Of a DNA stretch of 64,000 bases, positions 9,070 to 17,871 are shown in pieces. The position numbers and the translations under genes were made by a program. Position 1 is the first letter of the stretch, and each line of letters starts with the position of its first letter. This DNA is from CAWCUK01 sp963798775 (GTDB taxonomy: Bacteria > Bacteroidota > Ignavibacteria > Ignavibacteriales > Ignavibacteriaceae): NCBI GenBank assembly GCA_963798775.1, contig CAWCUK010000005.1:62001-126000 (forward strand). The letters run 5' to 3'. The notes under the pieces are model-generated. The model was not told the DNA's origin and did not search any database. It worked only from the letters and a program-made list of their open reading frames with translations.

Positions 9070-9867
9070 TTACTTATTTACCTTTTTATTTAAATCTTTT
9101 TGCCAATTATGCCCTGTAGCGGATAAAAATTCGGACATGTTCCAATCGTCAATAACAGATTTTCTATCAGAAAAAGGTTCACAAATATAAATTTCATGTC
9201 CGGGACGCTTTATTACATTCATTCCGCATGATCGAAGCATTGCAATAATTGCGGCATTATTAGGTGCCCACCAATTAGTCGGATCTCCGGCGAGATATCC
9301 TTCAATGAATGCCATTTTCGGCCATCCTTCGTCCCGCATTAAGTCTCTTTCATTAATGCCCAAATCCTTGGTAATATCTAAAATTTTTTCACCCGGCATT
9401 GTTAAAGTCTGAAACACCATCATTTTTTTAACTTTTTGAGTTACAATATCAAGAGCTAATAAAGGATAACGCAGATGATATAAAACTCCCATAAAAATAA
9501 TGATATCATATTTCGTTTCACTTTTTGCTAAATCATAAACTTGCATTTGTCTAAACTCAACCTTTTCTCGCAAGCCAAAAACCTCAGCGGCCCATTCTGC
9601 CTGTTCCAAATAATGAGGATCTAAATCAATCCCAAGTACATCCGCGCCTCTTTTAGCCAGCTCAAAGGTATAAAAGCCCGCGTTGCAGCCAATATCAAGC
9701 GCAGTTAATCCGGCTAAATTTTCGGGAATTGAATTCTTTATTTCATCCCATTTAAATTTCGGAAAATCGCCCAGGAAATGGTCAGGTGCCGTCTGTGTAC
9801 CATCGGGTAAATGCAGATTATGAAACCAAGGTTTTAATCGTTCAATTTTTTCTTTTGTTTCAGTCAT
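9070..9867 (-). CDS. SAM-dependent methyltransferase (resembles the TIGR04290 family)
   Basis: A 265-residue class I methyltransferase. The SAM-binding motif I is LDIGCNAGFYTFEL and motif II is VLGIDLDPHYLEQA, followed by IIFMGVLYHLRYP. The N-terminal WFHNLHLPDG and the late NNAAIIAMLRSCGM match, from memory, a family named TIGR04290 that recurs in uncharacterised glycan clusters alongside CgeB-like glycosyltransferases; this should be confirmed by HMM search. The fold is related to CmoB/DUF1698 enzymes. Its ATG overlaps the last codons of the broken glycosyltransferase gene (ATGA at 9864-9867), so it is the last gene of the leftward operon. The probable role is methylation of a sugar or lipid-linked sugar. 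Confidence 0.85.
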   Translation of the reverse strand: MTETKEKIERLKPWFHNLHLPDGTQTAPDHFLGDFPKFKWDEIKNSIPENLAGLTALDIGCNAGFYTFELAKRGADVLGIDLDPHYLEQAEWAAEVFGLREKVEFRQMQVYDLAKSETKYDIIIFMGVLYHLRYPLLALDIVTQKVKKMMVFQTLTMPGEKILDITKDLGINERDLMRDEGWPKMAFIEGYLAGDPTNWWAPNNAAIIAMLRSCGMNVIKRPGHEIYICEPFSDRKSVIDDWNMSEFLSATGHNWQKDLNKKVNK

Positions 9868-10935
9868 ACTTTCACTGTAATTGCTTCTTTATAATATTTT
9901 TCAATTTGTTTTGCCCTATGTTCGGCTGTATGATATTTCAATACTTTTTCCCGTGCATTTAAACCAATTATTATTCTTTCTTCGGCGGAAAGAGTTTTAA
10001 GATATTTCAGGTGTCTTATAATTTTTAGAAATTAATATTTCTTTTTCGGGAATAAAAAAAGATCTAAACCTTCCCAGTAATCGCTAATAATAGGAGTAGC
10101 ACAGGCGGCTGCTTCAAACAATCTCACACTCGGGGAGTAACCTGCTTCGATCATATCTTTACGTGTTATATTCATGGTAAATCTTTGGCATTATAAAAAG
10201 TCCCTATGCTGCAGGCGGAAGATGATCAATTCTATTGACATTTTTCCCCCAATTTATTGAATCAGGGATATTGAGGTCCGGCAACAACAAACATTCCATC
10301 TTTATATTTTTCTGCGGCTTCAACATTAGATTTTCAAGTGGCGGCTGCCGGTCATCACTGTATGTTCCGAGATATCCTAGATCCCATTTTAAAATTTTTT
10401 CTTCAGGAAAATAATTTTCAGGATCAAAAGAACAATATAGCGGCTTTGCCATAGGTGAGCCCCGAAATCATTTTCTAATTTTTGAAGAACAGGTCCGCCG
10501 GTAAAAGATAAATAAATATCATATTTTGAAATTAATTCGGGAGTTAATATATTCATAATCTATTTTTACTAATTTTGCCAAAGTAACCGGAGTATCTATA
10601 TCATAAAATGCAGTTACTCCGGTAGTAATATTTCTACGACCCAATTTCCTACTTCAATACCGTTGGGAACATAAGAGCCGACAATGACTAAATCCGCATT
10701 TTTAATCGCTGATATAATATTTCTCTTTTAACTCGTCCACACTTAAATAAAGTTGAGTTTTTCCGAACGGAGGATTCGGAAAATCTCTATTAGCGGCATA
10801 CCACGGCATATCTCGTTCAAGAAAGAGAACATCATGTTGAAGTTTTGAAAGTTCCCTTACAAGCCCGCGAAAAGTAGTAGCGTGTCCATTTCCCCAAGAG
10901 CTAGTAATTGATAATCCAAGAATTACAATCTTCAT
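9864..10935 (-). pseudogene. Broken CgeB-like glycosyltransferase
   Basis: Coding pieces of one glycosyltransferase can be followed through all three minus-strand frames. An intact N-terminus (10702-10935) is similar to the 361-residue gene next door. A segment with VTAFYDIDTPVTL and LSFTGGPVLQKL follows, then a YLGTYSDDRQPPLE piece (10204-10452), then MNITRKDMIEAGYSPS, DYWEGLDLFF and a C-terminus ending AEHRAKQIEKYYKEA. At least five frame changes are needed to join them. The total of 1072 bases fits a complete gene of about 357 codons, and its terminal TGA still overlaps the methyltransferase ATG. The frames are shifted but the amino-acid motifs are preserved, which points to very recent decay or to clustered indel errors. 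Confidence 0.88.
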
Positions 10936-10955
10936 ATTCTTACCGTTAAACCTTG

Positions 10956-12041
10956 TTAAATTTCTCTATTTGTTTTTTCTTCAAGAATTGATTCCAGTAA
11001 TTTTGCACGGTGTGCATATGTATGTTCTGCCAGCGCTCTTTTATATGCCGCATTCCCAATTTGTTTTGATTTATCTTCTGTTAAATTATTTAAATGCTCC
11101 GCAACCTCATCGCCATTTTTAGCAACTAATATTTCCTTACCCGGTTCAAAGAAAGTTTCAATTCCTTCCCAATAATCTGTTATGATACATGCACCTGCGC
11201 CTGCGGCTTCAAAAACTCTTGTTGCCGGTGAAAATCCGTAACGTGCCATACTTTCACGGCTGATGTTAAGAACAGCGCGCGGTGAACAATTAAACGCATT
11301 ATGATCTTTAGTATAAACATGCCCTATATATTTTATATTCGGCGATATCTTTTTATCCTGCCAGCCGCTGCCGCCCAGCATAAATTTTTTATACGGAACT
11401 TTTGACGCGACATTTAAGAAAAAAGATTCGACCCTTAATTCTCTATCGGGAAGCCTGTTTCCGAGAAAGCCTAAATCGCATTCAAAATTAGAATCGGAAT
11501 TAACCGGGAAATGCGTCGATGGATCAAGCGCGTTATAAATAGGATAACATTCTTTAGCGCCTAAATATTTATAAGCTTTGCGAACAGGTTCTCCACCGCC
11601 GTAAGTGCAGATAAAATCATATTTAGGAATCAGTTCATTAAACTGATCATCGGGATTAGATTGAACTCTATCCAAAGTTGCGGGCGCGTCAACATCCCAA
11701 AAAACCACAAGTTGATTTGGCTTTTTAATATTCACAACCGAAGCTTCCAGCAGTTCATCAAAAACGCCAACTCCGCTTGCTTTAATTATAACATCCGCCG
11801 AATCCGTATCGGCAAGCATTTTAAAAATGCTATTTTCATTTGCCTTATAAACTTTAACTGCAGCCCATTCCGGATCGGCAATATCTCTATTTTTTTGCCG
11901 GTCATAAGCATCCGGTTCATAAAAAGTTATTTGATGACCTCGATCATACATGGCTTTTATAATTCCGCGGTAATAAGTGGCGGCGCCGTTCCAATATGCC
12001 GAGACTAGACTTGAACCGAAAAATGCTATCTTTAATCCCAT
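10956..12041 (-). CDS. CgeB-like glycosyltransferase
   Basis: A 361-residue glycosyltransferase with two Rossmann halves (GT-B). The N-terminal half begins KIAFFGSSLVSAYWNGAA and has LVVFWDVDAPATLDR. The C-terminal half has CDLGFLGNRLPDRE, FEAAGAGACIITDYW with the FEAAG donor-binding segment, then GIETFFEPGKEILV. This is the CgeB/glycosyl transferases group 1 type. There is no signal or membrane segment. It lies two bases from the next glycosyltransferase upstream, and AGGA precedes its ATG. It is the intact paralogue of the broken gene downstream. The donor and acceptor are unknown. Confidence 0.87.
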   Translation of the reverse strand: MGLKIAFFGSSLVSAYWNGAATYYRGIIKAMYDRGHQITFYEPDAYDRQKNRDIADPEWAAVKVYKANENSIFKMLADTDSADVIIKASGVGVFDELLEASVVNIKKPNQLVVFWDVDAPATLDRVQSNPDDQFNELIPKYDFICTYGGGEPVRKAYKYLGAKECYPIYNALDPSTHFPVNSDSNFECDLGFLGNRLPDRELRVESFFLNVASKVPYKKFMLGGSGWQDKKISPNIKYIGHVYTKDHNAFNCSPRAVLNISRESMARYGFSPATRVFEAAGAGACIITDYWEGIETFFEPGKEILVAKNGDEVAEHLNNLTEDKSKQIGNAAYKRALAEHTYAHRAKLLESILEEKTNREI

Positions 12042-12043
12042 AT

Positions 12044-13159
12044 TTATCCTACTATTATTGTTGATTTATTTTTAATTCCTAATTCTTCGCAAATATTATA
12101 AAGCTGATCAACACGTTGTTTACAAGTGTGTTTCGTCCGAATAGTATTTAAGCCGTGTTCAGCAATAATTTCTGCTTTTTCATAATCATTCAATAATTCT
12201 GATATTCTTCTTTTCATCTCCTCCCCGTTTTGAGCGAATAAAAAATCTTTCCCGGGTTCAAATAGATTTTCCGCATCATTCCATGGAGCAGAGAGCAAAG
12301 GAATACCGCAAGCCATTGCCTCAAAAGGTCGAATTGTCGGGATTCCCGGTAAAGCCTTCACATAAGGCCTTCGCGGCACATGCATTGTAAAGCGATACTT
12401 CGAAAATACTTCCGGAACTTTATAGTTAGGCAGCCAGCCACCATATTCTATCCCGGCATCGGCAAGTTCTTGCTTCGCGCATTCAGGGTAACGTACTCCA
12501 AATATTTTACACTTAAGTTTTAATTCTTTAACCGGCTCAATTAAAAATTCCCTCAGTTCATCGGAACGTTCTTCATCGCCCCAATTGCCTATCCAAACTA
12601 AATCACCTTCAAAATCGGTTCTTTCATGAGGAAAAAATATTTTTGTATCGGCGGCTTCATGCCAGGTGAAAGCTTTTGAAGTCCAGCCTTCTTGTAAATA
12701 TATTTCTTTGATAATTTCACCGAAAGCGAGAACTCCTTCATAATTAGAAAGATCATATTTTTTTATTGCTTCTCGATTTGTAACCGCACGATGATGAGTA
12801 TCGTGAAACAGAAGTTTAAAATCTCCTTTTTTCTTTTTCTCTCCAATTTGCTTTACTAATTTCGGTGAGTTCCATTCATGAACAATAACTAAATCGGCTC
12901 CGGAAAGTATTTCATCTAAATTTATATTTTCTTCTCTATATAAATTGCTTTCAAGCCAGGGATAATATTCATGAAATTCATTAATAATTTCTTCTCCATA
13001 TTCATCTATAAGATTTTTTCTACTCCAGGAATCTTCCGGTTCATAAACTTTAACAGTATTTCCACGGTTTAGCAGCTCGGTTACAATTCCCCTTAAATAA
13101 TGAGCGTTTCCATGATTCCAATCAGACAGCAATGAATGATAAAACATTATAATCTTCAC
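12044..13159 (-). CDS. CgeB-like glycosyltransferase
   Basis: A 371-residue GT-B glycosyltransferase related to its downstream neighbour. It opens KIIMFYHSLLSDWNHGNAH, shows LLFHDTHHRAV in the N-terminal half, and has DLVWIGNWGDEERS and the donor-binding TIRPFEAMACGIPLLSAPW in the C-terminal half. The start is GTG at 13159, overlapping the TGA of the upstream GT4 gene (GTGA); the first ATG lies four codons later. Overlapping stop and start codons suggest translational coupling through this leftward operon. It is probably cytoplasmic and adds a sugar to the same product as the adjacent transferases. Specificity is unknown. Confidence 0.87.
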   Translation of the reverse strand: MKIIMFYHSLLSDWNHGNAHYLRGIVTELLNRGNTVKVYEPEDSWSRKNLIDEYGEEIINEFHEYYPWLESNLYREENINLDEILSGADLVIVHEWNSPKLVKQIGEKKKKGDFKLLFHDTHHRAVTNREAIKKYDLSNYEGVLAFGEIIKEIYLQEGWTSKAFTWHEAADTKIFFPHERTDFEGDLVWIGNWGDEERSDELREFLIEPVKELKLKCKIFGVRYPECAKQELADAGIEYGGWLPNYKVPEVFSKYRFTMHVPRRPYVKALPGIPTIRPFEAMACGIPLLSAPWNDAENLFEPGKDFLFAQNGEEMKRRISELLNDYEKAEIIAEHGLNTIRTKHTCKQRVDQLYNICEELGIKNKSTIIVG

Positions 13160-14289
13160 AGAAAAACCTCAGTTTTACTTTCAGATTGTTTCTTCGGATA
13201 AATAACTTGCGAGTAAAGTTTTAGATAATTTTCAGCCATTTTTTCCGATGTAAAATTTTCAGCTTGTTTTGTAGCTTTCTCGGAATACTCTTCCCTTAAA
13301 TCTTTATCATTAATAAGTTGATTTATTACTGAGGAAATTTCATCAGGTTTATTTGGATTAACAAATAAAGCAGAATCCTGCCATACTTCTCTTAATGATA
13401 TAATATTGCTCAATACCAAAGCGCATCCCGAAAAAGCCGCTTCCAAAGCCGAAAGGCCAAAAGGTTCATATTTTGCGGGAAGGCAATATATTGAGGCTTC
13501 ACCTAATTTATTTGTTACTTCTTGTGATGATAACTTTCCTAGAAAATTAATTCCGTTAAAATTTAATTTATTTCCGTTAGCCGGATGATAATCTTCCCCC
13601 GCGACATAAATAGGCCATTTAATTTCTTCGGATGCATCAATTAGTGAAGAGATATTCTTGGCTTCGTCCCAAGTTCTTCCTATTGAGATAACTTTTTCTT
13701 CTTTAAATAAATTCTTAAACCGTTCCGGATTTCTGCCGTTATAAATTATTCGCTTATTTAAAAAAGTTCCGTAAAACTTCTCCAGTTCATTCATCATCGC
13801 GTTAGTAGGAGCAACCACGGCATCGGCAGCGTGTAAACCTTCACTAACTCGAATACGATATTCGTTCCATTGAATCGGTGCGGATTCATTTTTAACAGCC
13901 TGCCACCATGATAGAACATCAGAATGTCCAACCATAATGACCGGTATATTCCAATCAAAAGCACCATGTGAAAAAGTATTTAGATGAATAAGATCAGGCT
14001 GAAATTCATTTTTTATTTGTCGCAGCCATTCGAAAGAAGCTTCTACTTCCACCCACGGGTTTTCCATCCATTCTAATTTAAATTTGCTTTCAAATAATTT
14101 TAAGCCGGAAATTTCATTCGCTTCTTTTCTTTGTACTTCAGAGGGATATTCACCCATTGAAGCTAAAGCAACTGAAATTCCGTAAGCAGATAATTCTCTG
14201 CAAAGGTCGAGTGAATACGTCCAGACTCCGCCTAAGGTATCGGTTGTCATTAATATTTTTTTTGGATAATCGGATTTCATTTTACTCAA
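13156..14289 (-). CDS. Glycosyltransferase family 4
   Basis: A 377-residue retaining GT-B enzyme of the GT4 type. The N-terminal TTDTLGGVWTYSLDLCREL contains the glycine-rich acceptor-site loop, PDLIHLNTF follows, and the C-terminal half has VISIGRTWDEAKN and the conserved E-x7-E region within FGLSALEAAFSGCALVLS. I chose TTG at 14289 because GGGAG lies seven bases before it; an in-frame ATG at 14280 is too far from that site. The start overlaps the TGA of the oxidoreductase gene. With two CgeB-like enzymes downstream it forms a run of three sugar transferases. Confidence 0.88.
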   Translation of the reverse strand: MSKMKSDYPKKILMTTDTLGGVWTYSLDLCRELSAYGISVALASMGEYPSEVQRKEANEISGLKLFESKFKLEWMENPWVEVEASFEWLRQIKNEFQPDLIHLNTFSHGAFDWNIPVIMVGHSDVLSWWQAVKNESAPIQWNEYRIRVSEGLHAADAVVAPTNAMMNELEKFYGTFLNKRIIYNGRNPERFKNLFKEEKVISIGRTWDEAKNISSLIDASEEIKWPIYVAGEDYHPANGNKLNFNGINFLGKLSSQEVTNKLGEASIYCLPAKYEPFGLSALEAAFSGCALVLSNIISLREVWQDSALFVNPNKPDEISSVINQLINDKDLREEYSEKATKQAENFTSEKMAENYLKLYSQVIYPKKQSESKTEVFL

Positions 14290-15314
14290 CTATATCTCCC
14301 ATAAATTTCATCAATAATTTCGGCAACTTTAATATATTCTTCGGCGGCGGAATTGAAAGAAGGACTTTTCGATAAAGATTCAGCCCATTCCACCGCAGCT
14401 CTTCCCATCCAATCATCGGGAGGAGAAACTAAAATATTTTTTTCTGTTCTATGGTAAAGCTCAGTTTGAAAATCATAAAAAGAACCATTTATATTTTTAA
14501 ATGATACGCCGCCCTTAGTTCCGCGAAAAGATGCTTCAATAATAGCATCACAGCCGGCGGATAGATTCCATGAACATTTTAGATTTATTGAAGTATTATT
14601 AGCAAGTAAAATATTCGCGTCACAATAATCCTCAACTTCATTAGAATTTTTTGTCAGAAGTTTTCCTCCGGAATAAATTTTACTATTCACTTTTTTTACT
14701 GCCGGAAAACCAAGAGTAAACAAAGCCAAATCAACAAGATGAATTCCTAAATCGATTACACATCCGCCGCCGGATAAATTAATATCGTAAAACCATGATT
14801 TATCGGGGCCGTAAGCGTTATGAAAAATTAAATCGACCGCGAATATTTCACCAATTTCTCCCGATTGAATTATTTCGTTTAATTTTCTAAAAGCTTTGGT
14901 AGCGCGGTAAGATAAATCAACTCCTAAAAGTAAATTTTTCTCTTCTGCTTTTTTTACTACTTCTTTTGTTTCTGAAAAATTTCTTCCCAAAGGTTTTTGG
15001 CAGAAAACGGGAATTCTTTTTTCAAGCGCTTTAATAGCTTGCTCCGCATGCATTGCGCTAGGTGTTGCTATAACAACACCGTCTATATTTTCTTCTTCTA
15101 AAGCTTCATCAATAGATGAAGCATATTTTGATTCGGGCAGCGTTTTTTTACTTTCTTCCAGAATTGAAGAAACCGAATCGGCAATAACCGCGGCATCCGC
15201 TAAATTACTTTTTAAAATCGCGTCCATTCTATTTCGGCCTATCCAGCCGACTCCAATGAATGCGAGTTTTAATTTTTTTGTTTTAACTTCATTTTTAGAA
15301 AGAGTAATCGGCAT
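14286..15314 (-). CDS. Gfo/Idh/MocA family sugar oxidoreductase
   Basis: A 342-residue NAD(P)-dependent oxidoreductase. The N-terminal Rossmann domain has LKLAFIGVGWIGRNRMDA, the nicotinamide-binding segment is VPVFCQKPLGRN (the EKP-type motif with Q in place of E), and GGGCVIDLGIHLVDLALF provides the Asp-His pair usual in the active site. It is the first gene of the leftward glycosyltransferase operon and overlaps the next gene by four bases. In such clusters the family often makes keto- or amino-sugar precursors by oxidising a nucleotide sugar; that role here is an inference. Confidence 0.9.
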   Translation of the reverse strand: MPITLSKNEVKTKKLKLAFIGVGWIGRNRMDAILKSNLADAAVIADSVSSILEESKKTLPESKYASSIDEALEEENIDGVVIATPSAMHAEQAIKALEKRIPVFCQKPLGRNFSETKEVVKKAEEKNLLLGVDLSYRATKAFRKLNEIIQSGEIGEIFAVDLIFHNAYGPDKSWFYDINLSGGGCVIDLGIHLVDLALFTLGFPAVKKVNSKIYSGGKLLTKNSNEVEDYCDANILLANNTSINLKCSWNLSAGCDAIIEASFRGTKGGVSFKNINGSFYDFQTELYHRTEKNILVSPPDDWMGRAAVEWAESLSKSPSFNSAAEEYIKVAEIIDEIYGRYS

Positions 15315-15368
15315 TAGCCATTTTTATATTTATTCATAATTGAGACTAAAGTTAATATTTTAGAAGAA

Positions 15369-15390
15369 GTTAATGCGTGTTAACATTAAC
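15369..15390. promoter_or_regulatory. Inverted repeat upstream of the glycosyltransferase operon
   Basis: GTTAATG (15369-15375) and CATTAAC (15384-15390) form a perfect 7-bp inverted repeat around an 8-base centre that itself contains GTTAA. It lies about 55 bases before the start of the oxidoreductase gene that opens the leftward operon. The size and symmetry suit an operator for a dimeric repressor, but no matching regulator is encoded nearby and no second copy was noticed. Confidence 0.3.
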
Positions 15391-15476
15391 AAAACAATCT
15401 ATTTCAGAAATTTGCTGTGCAGAATGTGAGGAGGTTCGCGTGAGGTTTATTTATGGGATAAAGTTTTAAAATAACA

Positions 15477-15509
15477 AATGCAGACTCCTTTTTTTAAGAA
15501 GCCTGCATT
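15477..15509 (-). terminator. Rho-independent terminator of the T9SS adhesin gene
   Basis: Read on the minus strand, AATGCAGGCTTCTT pairs with AAGGAGTCTGCATT through 14 base pairs, including two G-U pairs, with a short A-rich loop. It is followed by a T-rich tail (TTTGTTATTTT). It begins about 20 bases after the stop codon of the adhesin gene at 15529, the right place and orientation for its terminator. Confidence 0.75.
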
Positions 15510-15528
15510 GCTGTTAATTTTTATGGTT

Positions 15529-17451
15529 TTATTTAATCAGCATCATTTTTTTAGTGATGTTAATGCTACTACCTTTTAATTGATAGAGATAAATTCCGGA
15601 GTTTAATTTAGAAGCATCAAAGTTGAAGCTGTAATTTCCTGGAGAAAATTCTCTGTTTGCTAAAACCGCAATCTGTTCACCGAGTAAATTATAAACCGTT
15701 AGTGAATAATTTCCTTCCTTGGCGATTGCAAAATTTATTTTTGTAGAAGGATTAAATGGATTTGGGTAATTCTGCATCAGATCCATTTTTAAGGGCAAAG
15801 AGGAATTACTTTCTTTTGCCACATCAGTTAAACTAACTAAAGAGTTTACTTGAGCGAGACTTTTCCCAACTACCGCATCGGTAGTCGGCTGATCAACAGA
15901 AACTAGTTCAGCAAAATTACTAATAGTCATTTCAAGAGAAATCTTTCCGCAAAAGGGAACGTTATTAAACTGTCCCGAGCCTGTAACATTATATGCAATA
16001 ACTTGACCGCTTATTAAGCCTGTGGCAAAATCAAGAGAAGCTTTAGGAGCAAGGATAGAGGCAGAAATTCCAATTTGAGAAATATTTAATTTTTTAGCTT
16101 CATAAAAATTTATTATTACATTTGAATTAGTTACGCCGTATAATTCAAATCCGCCTTTCCAAGTAATTTTCTTGCCGGAAACATTAACTATTACAACTGA
16201 ATTTTCCGGAACATCGATAGAAAAATCGTTACACTGTGTAATTAAATTTCCGTCAACATTAAATCTATTTACATCCGGATTAGTTCCTGAAAGAGCTACA
16301 TGTCCATATTCAAAAGTTACATTTCCATTCGGCTCAAGAGCTGATATTTGAGAGGACAAATTATTTAGATATAATGACGCGGTGGTAAAATCTATCGGAG
16401 AATCTTGTCTTATTGTACCGTCGGCTAAATTCCAATGAGTCGTATCAATAAAATTTCCGAACGCGACATCGCCATAAACTCTACCGCTTGTATAAGTTAA
16501 TTTACGTCCTACAATTAATACATCACCTGAATTTGAAGCTAATTTATCACCTACGCTGTAATTTGAAAGTTCGGCGTTATTCGCAACCGCCATTTTTCCT
16601 TCAGTATCGGAAGAAGGCTGATTTATATTATGAAGAACAAATAAATTATAATCGGCCGCCAAACCTAAATCTAAAATCGCGGCTCCTTGAGCTGTGAAAC
16701 TTGCTTTAACGGAAATATTTAAAGTTTTTGTTGTATTTACTTCAACAGTTCCAACATTCCAAATTCCGGTAGTCGGGTCATAATCGCCGTCGCCGTTTGA
16801 AGAAATAAATTGCAGAACCGCAGGAAGAACATCAGAAACCTTTACGCCTGTTGCGGTTACATCTCCGGTATTCTCAACTTTAAGTTCATAATTTACAACA
16901 TCGCCGTCTTTAACTGTAACTGTTTCCGTACTTTTTGAAACTACTAAAGAAACCGGGTTAGACCAATTTACGCAGGCTGTAATTTCTTTATGATCAGTAA
17001 AGGGAGCGGCAATAATTAACTTTTGCTTCCCATCGGGATCTGATACGTGATAATATTCTGTTCCTCCCGGAATAACAACATCTGCGGACGCGGATATTGT
17101 TGCAAAATTATTTGATCCGGCCGTTAAAGTAATTGTCTCTGTAGAACCGTCTATTCCGGTTGTTGCCGTAATTTGAGATAATGTTCCATCATCTACCGAA
17201 ATAGAAACTTGAGCACCGGGAATTGGAGCGCCGACTTCATTATATGCTTCTACTGTAAATTGAATCGGTTCGCCGATAGTAAATGATTGGTTTGGAATAT
17301 TAATTACTAACGTTTTAAAAGGCTGAATAGTACCGGCATTTGCTTCCGCGTCGGCAATAATACTTTCTGCTCTGGCTTTAACATCAGCGGCATTTTGAGA
17401 GGGAGTACATTCTGAAATATCTAATCCATCCGAAATATGCCAGATAGCCAT
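15529..17451 (-). CDS. Large T9SS adhesin, C-terminal part (DUF11, choice-of-anchor A, sorting domain)
   Basis: This is the main, C-terminal part of a secreted protein whose N-terminus lies at 17522-17791. The frame stays open from this ORF's first Met up to about 17526, where one extra base (in TTTTAAATAATT, minus strand) breaks it. Joined, the protein is about 754 residues. Domains in order: an opening VQMAIWHISDG completing a thioester domain (the Gln lies just before the ORF's first Met); an Ig-like segment; a DUF11 repeat (DGDVVNYELKVENTGD); a choice-of-anchor A domain starting LGLAADYNLFVLHN; and a T9SS sorting domain (MQNYPNPFNPSTKI, ending KKMMLIK). The product should be exported by T9SS and displayed on or released from the cell. 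An adhesive role is inferred from the thioester domain. Confidence 0.85.
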   Translation of the reverse strand: MAIWHISDGLDISECTPSQNAADVKARAESIIADAEANAGTIQPFKTLVINIPNQSFTIGEPIQFTVEAYNEVGAPIPGAQVSISVDDGTLSQITATTGIDGSTETITLTAGSNNFATISASADVVIPGGTEYYHVSDPDGKQKLIIAAPFTDHKEITACVNWSNPVSLVVSKSTETVTVKDGDVVNYELKVENTGDVTATGVKVSDVLPAVLQFISSNGDGDYDPTTGIWNVGTVEVNTTKTLNISVKASFTAQGAAILDLGLAADYNLFVLHNINQPSSDTEGKMAVANNAELSNYSVGDKLASNSGDVLIVGRKLTYTSGRVYGDVAFGNFIDTTHWNLADGTIRQDSPIDFTTASLYLNNLSSQISALEPNGNVTFEYGHVALSGTNPDVNRFNVDGNLITQCNDFSIDVPENSVVIVNVSGKKITWKGGFELYGVTNSNVIINFYEAKKLNISQIGISASILAPKASLDFATGLISGQVIAYNVTGSGQFNNVPFCGKISLEMTISNFAELVSVDQPTTDAVVGKSLAQVNSLVSLTDVAKESNSSLPLKMDLMQNYPNPFNPSTKINFAIAKEGNYSLTVYNLLGEQIAVLANREFSPGNYSFNFDASKLNSGIYLYQLKGSSINITKKMMLIK

Positions 17452-17521
17452 TTGAACAGCAGCGGCTTCATTAGTTTCAGAAAGTGATCCGGAATATGGT
17501 AATGATTGATATGGATAGTAA

Positions 17522-17791
17522 TTATTTAAAATATACTGTTAAAAGTGGGTTTGTCGCTTCTACATCGTGATACGATGAATTCCAATTTAGTTCATGATGG
17601 AGGTCTATACAATAGAAATAGATATCGCCTTCCCCTTTAAGAGTGCCGGCAAAAACTGATTTATTTAGAGGATTTCCAATATTTACATTTATGCCTTTGC
17701 CGGTTGATTTTATTGTTACATTGCTCTGGATTTCAGCGTAATTAAACGCGGTAAATGTCAGTACCAAAAGTATTAAAACTAATTTTTTCAT
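17522..17791 (-). CDS. Large T9SS adhesin, N-terminal part (signal peptide, thioester-domain Cys)
   Basis: An 89-codon ORF that is the beginning of the adhesin continued at 15529-17451. It starts with a signal peptide (MKKLVLILLVLTFTAFNYAE). It contains YFYCIDLHHELNW, where the Cys of a predicted Cys-Gln thioester sits; the partner Gln is in the VQMAIW motif encoded at about 17450. The terminal residues LLTVYFK and the stop are the result of a frame change: removing one base in the A/T tract at 17525-17532 continues the protein as NNYYPYQSLPYSGS. Thioester domains bind host or surface amines covalently in Gram-positive adhesins, and they often pair with choice-of-anchor A domains, as here. 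A sigma-54-like promoter lies about 50 bases upstream. Confidence 0.8.
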   Translation of the reverse strand: MKKLVLILLVLTFTAFNYAEIQSNVTIKSTGKGINVNIGNPLNKSVFAGTLKGEGDIYFYCIDLHHELNWNSSYHDVEATNPLLTVYFK

Positions 17792-17840
17792 TTGTTAGAT
17801 CATTCCTTAATTATTTTTAATTCGGTTTTTGGATACTTAT

Positions 17841-17856
17841 CCAACAGGCGTGCCAA
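17841..17856 (-). promoter_or_regulatory. Candidate sigma-54 (-24/-12) promoter of the adhesin gene
   Basis: On the minus strand TTGGCACG-CCTG-TTGG matches the -24 (TGGCACG) and -12 (TTGC) elements with the correct spacing. The one departure is G instead of C at the end of the -12 box. It lies about 50 bases before the adhesin ATG at 17791. Sigma-54 promoters need an activator ATPase, and none is encoded in this window. This is a motif match only. Confidence 0.45.
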
Positions 17857-17871
17857 TTACATTTTGGGAGA

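Noticed and set aside
11661..12008. A 115-codon plus-strand ORF opposite a CgeB-like glycosyltransferase
   Set aside because: It lies wholly within a well-supported gene on the other strand and has no recognisable domain.
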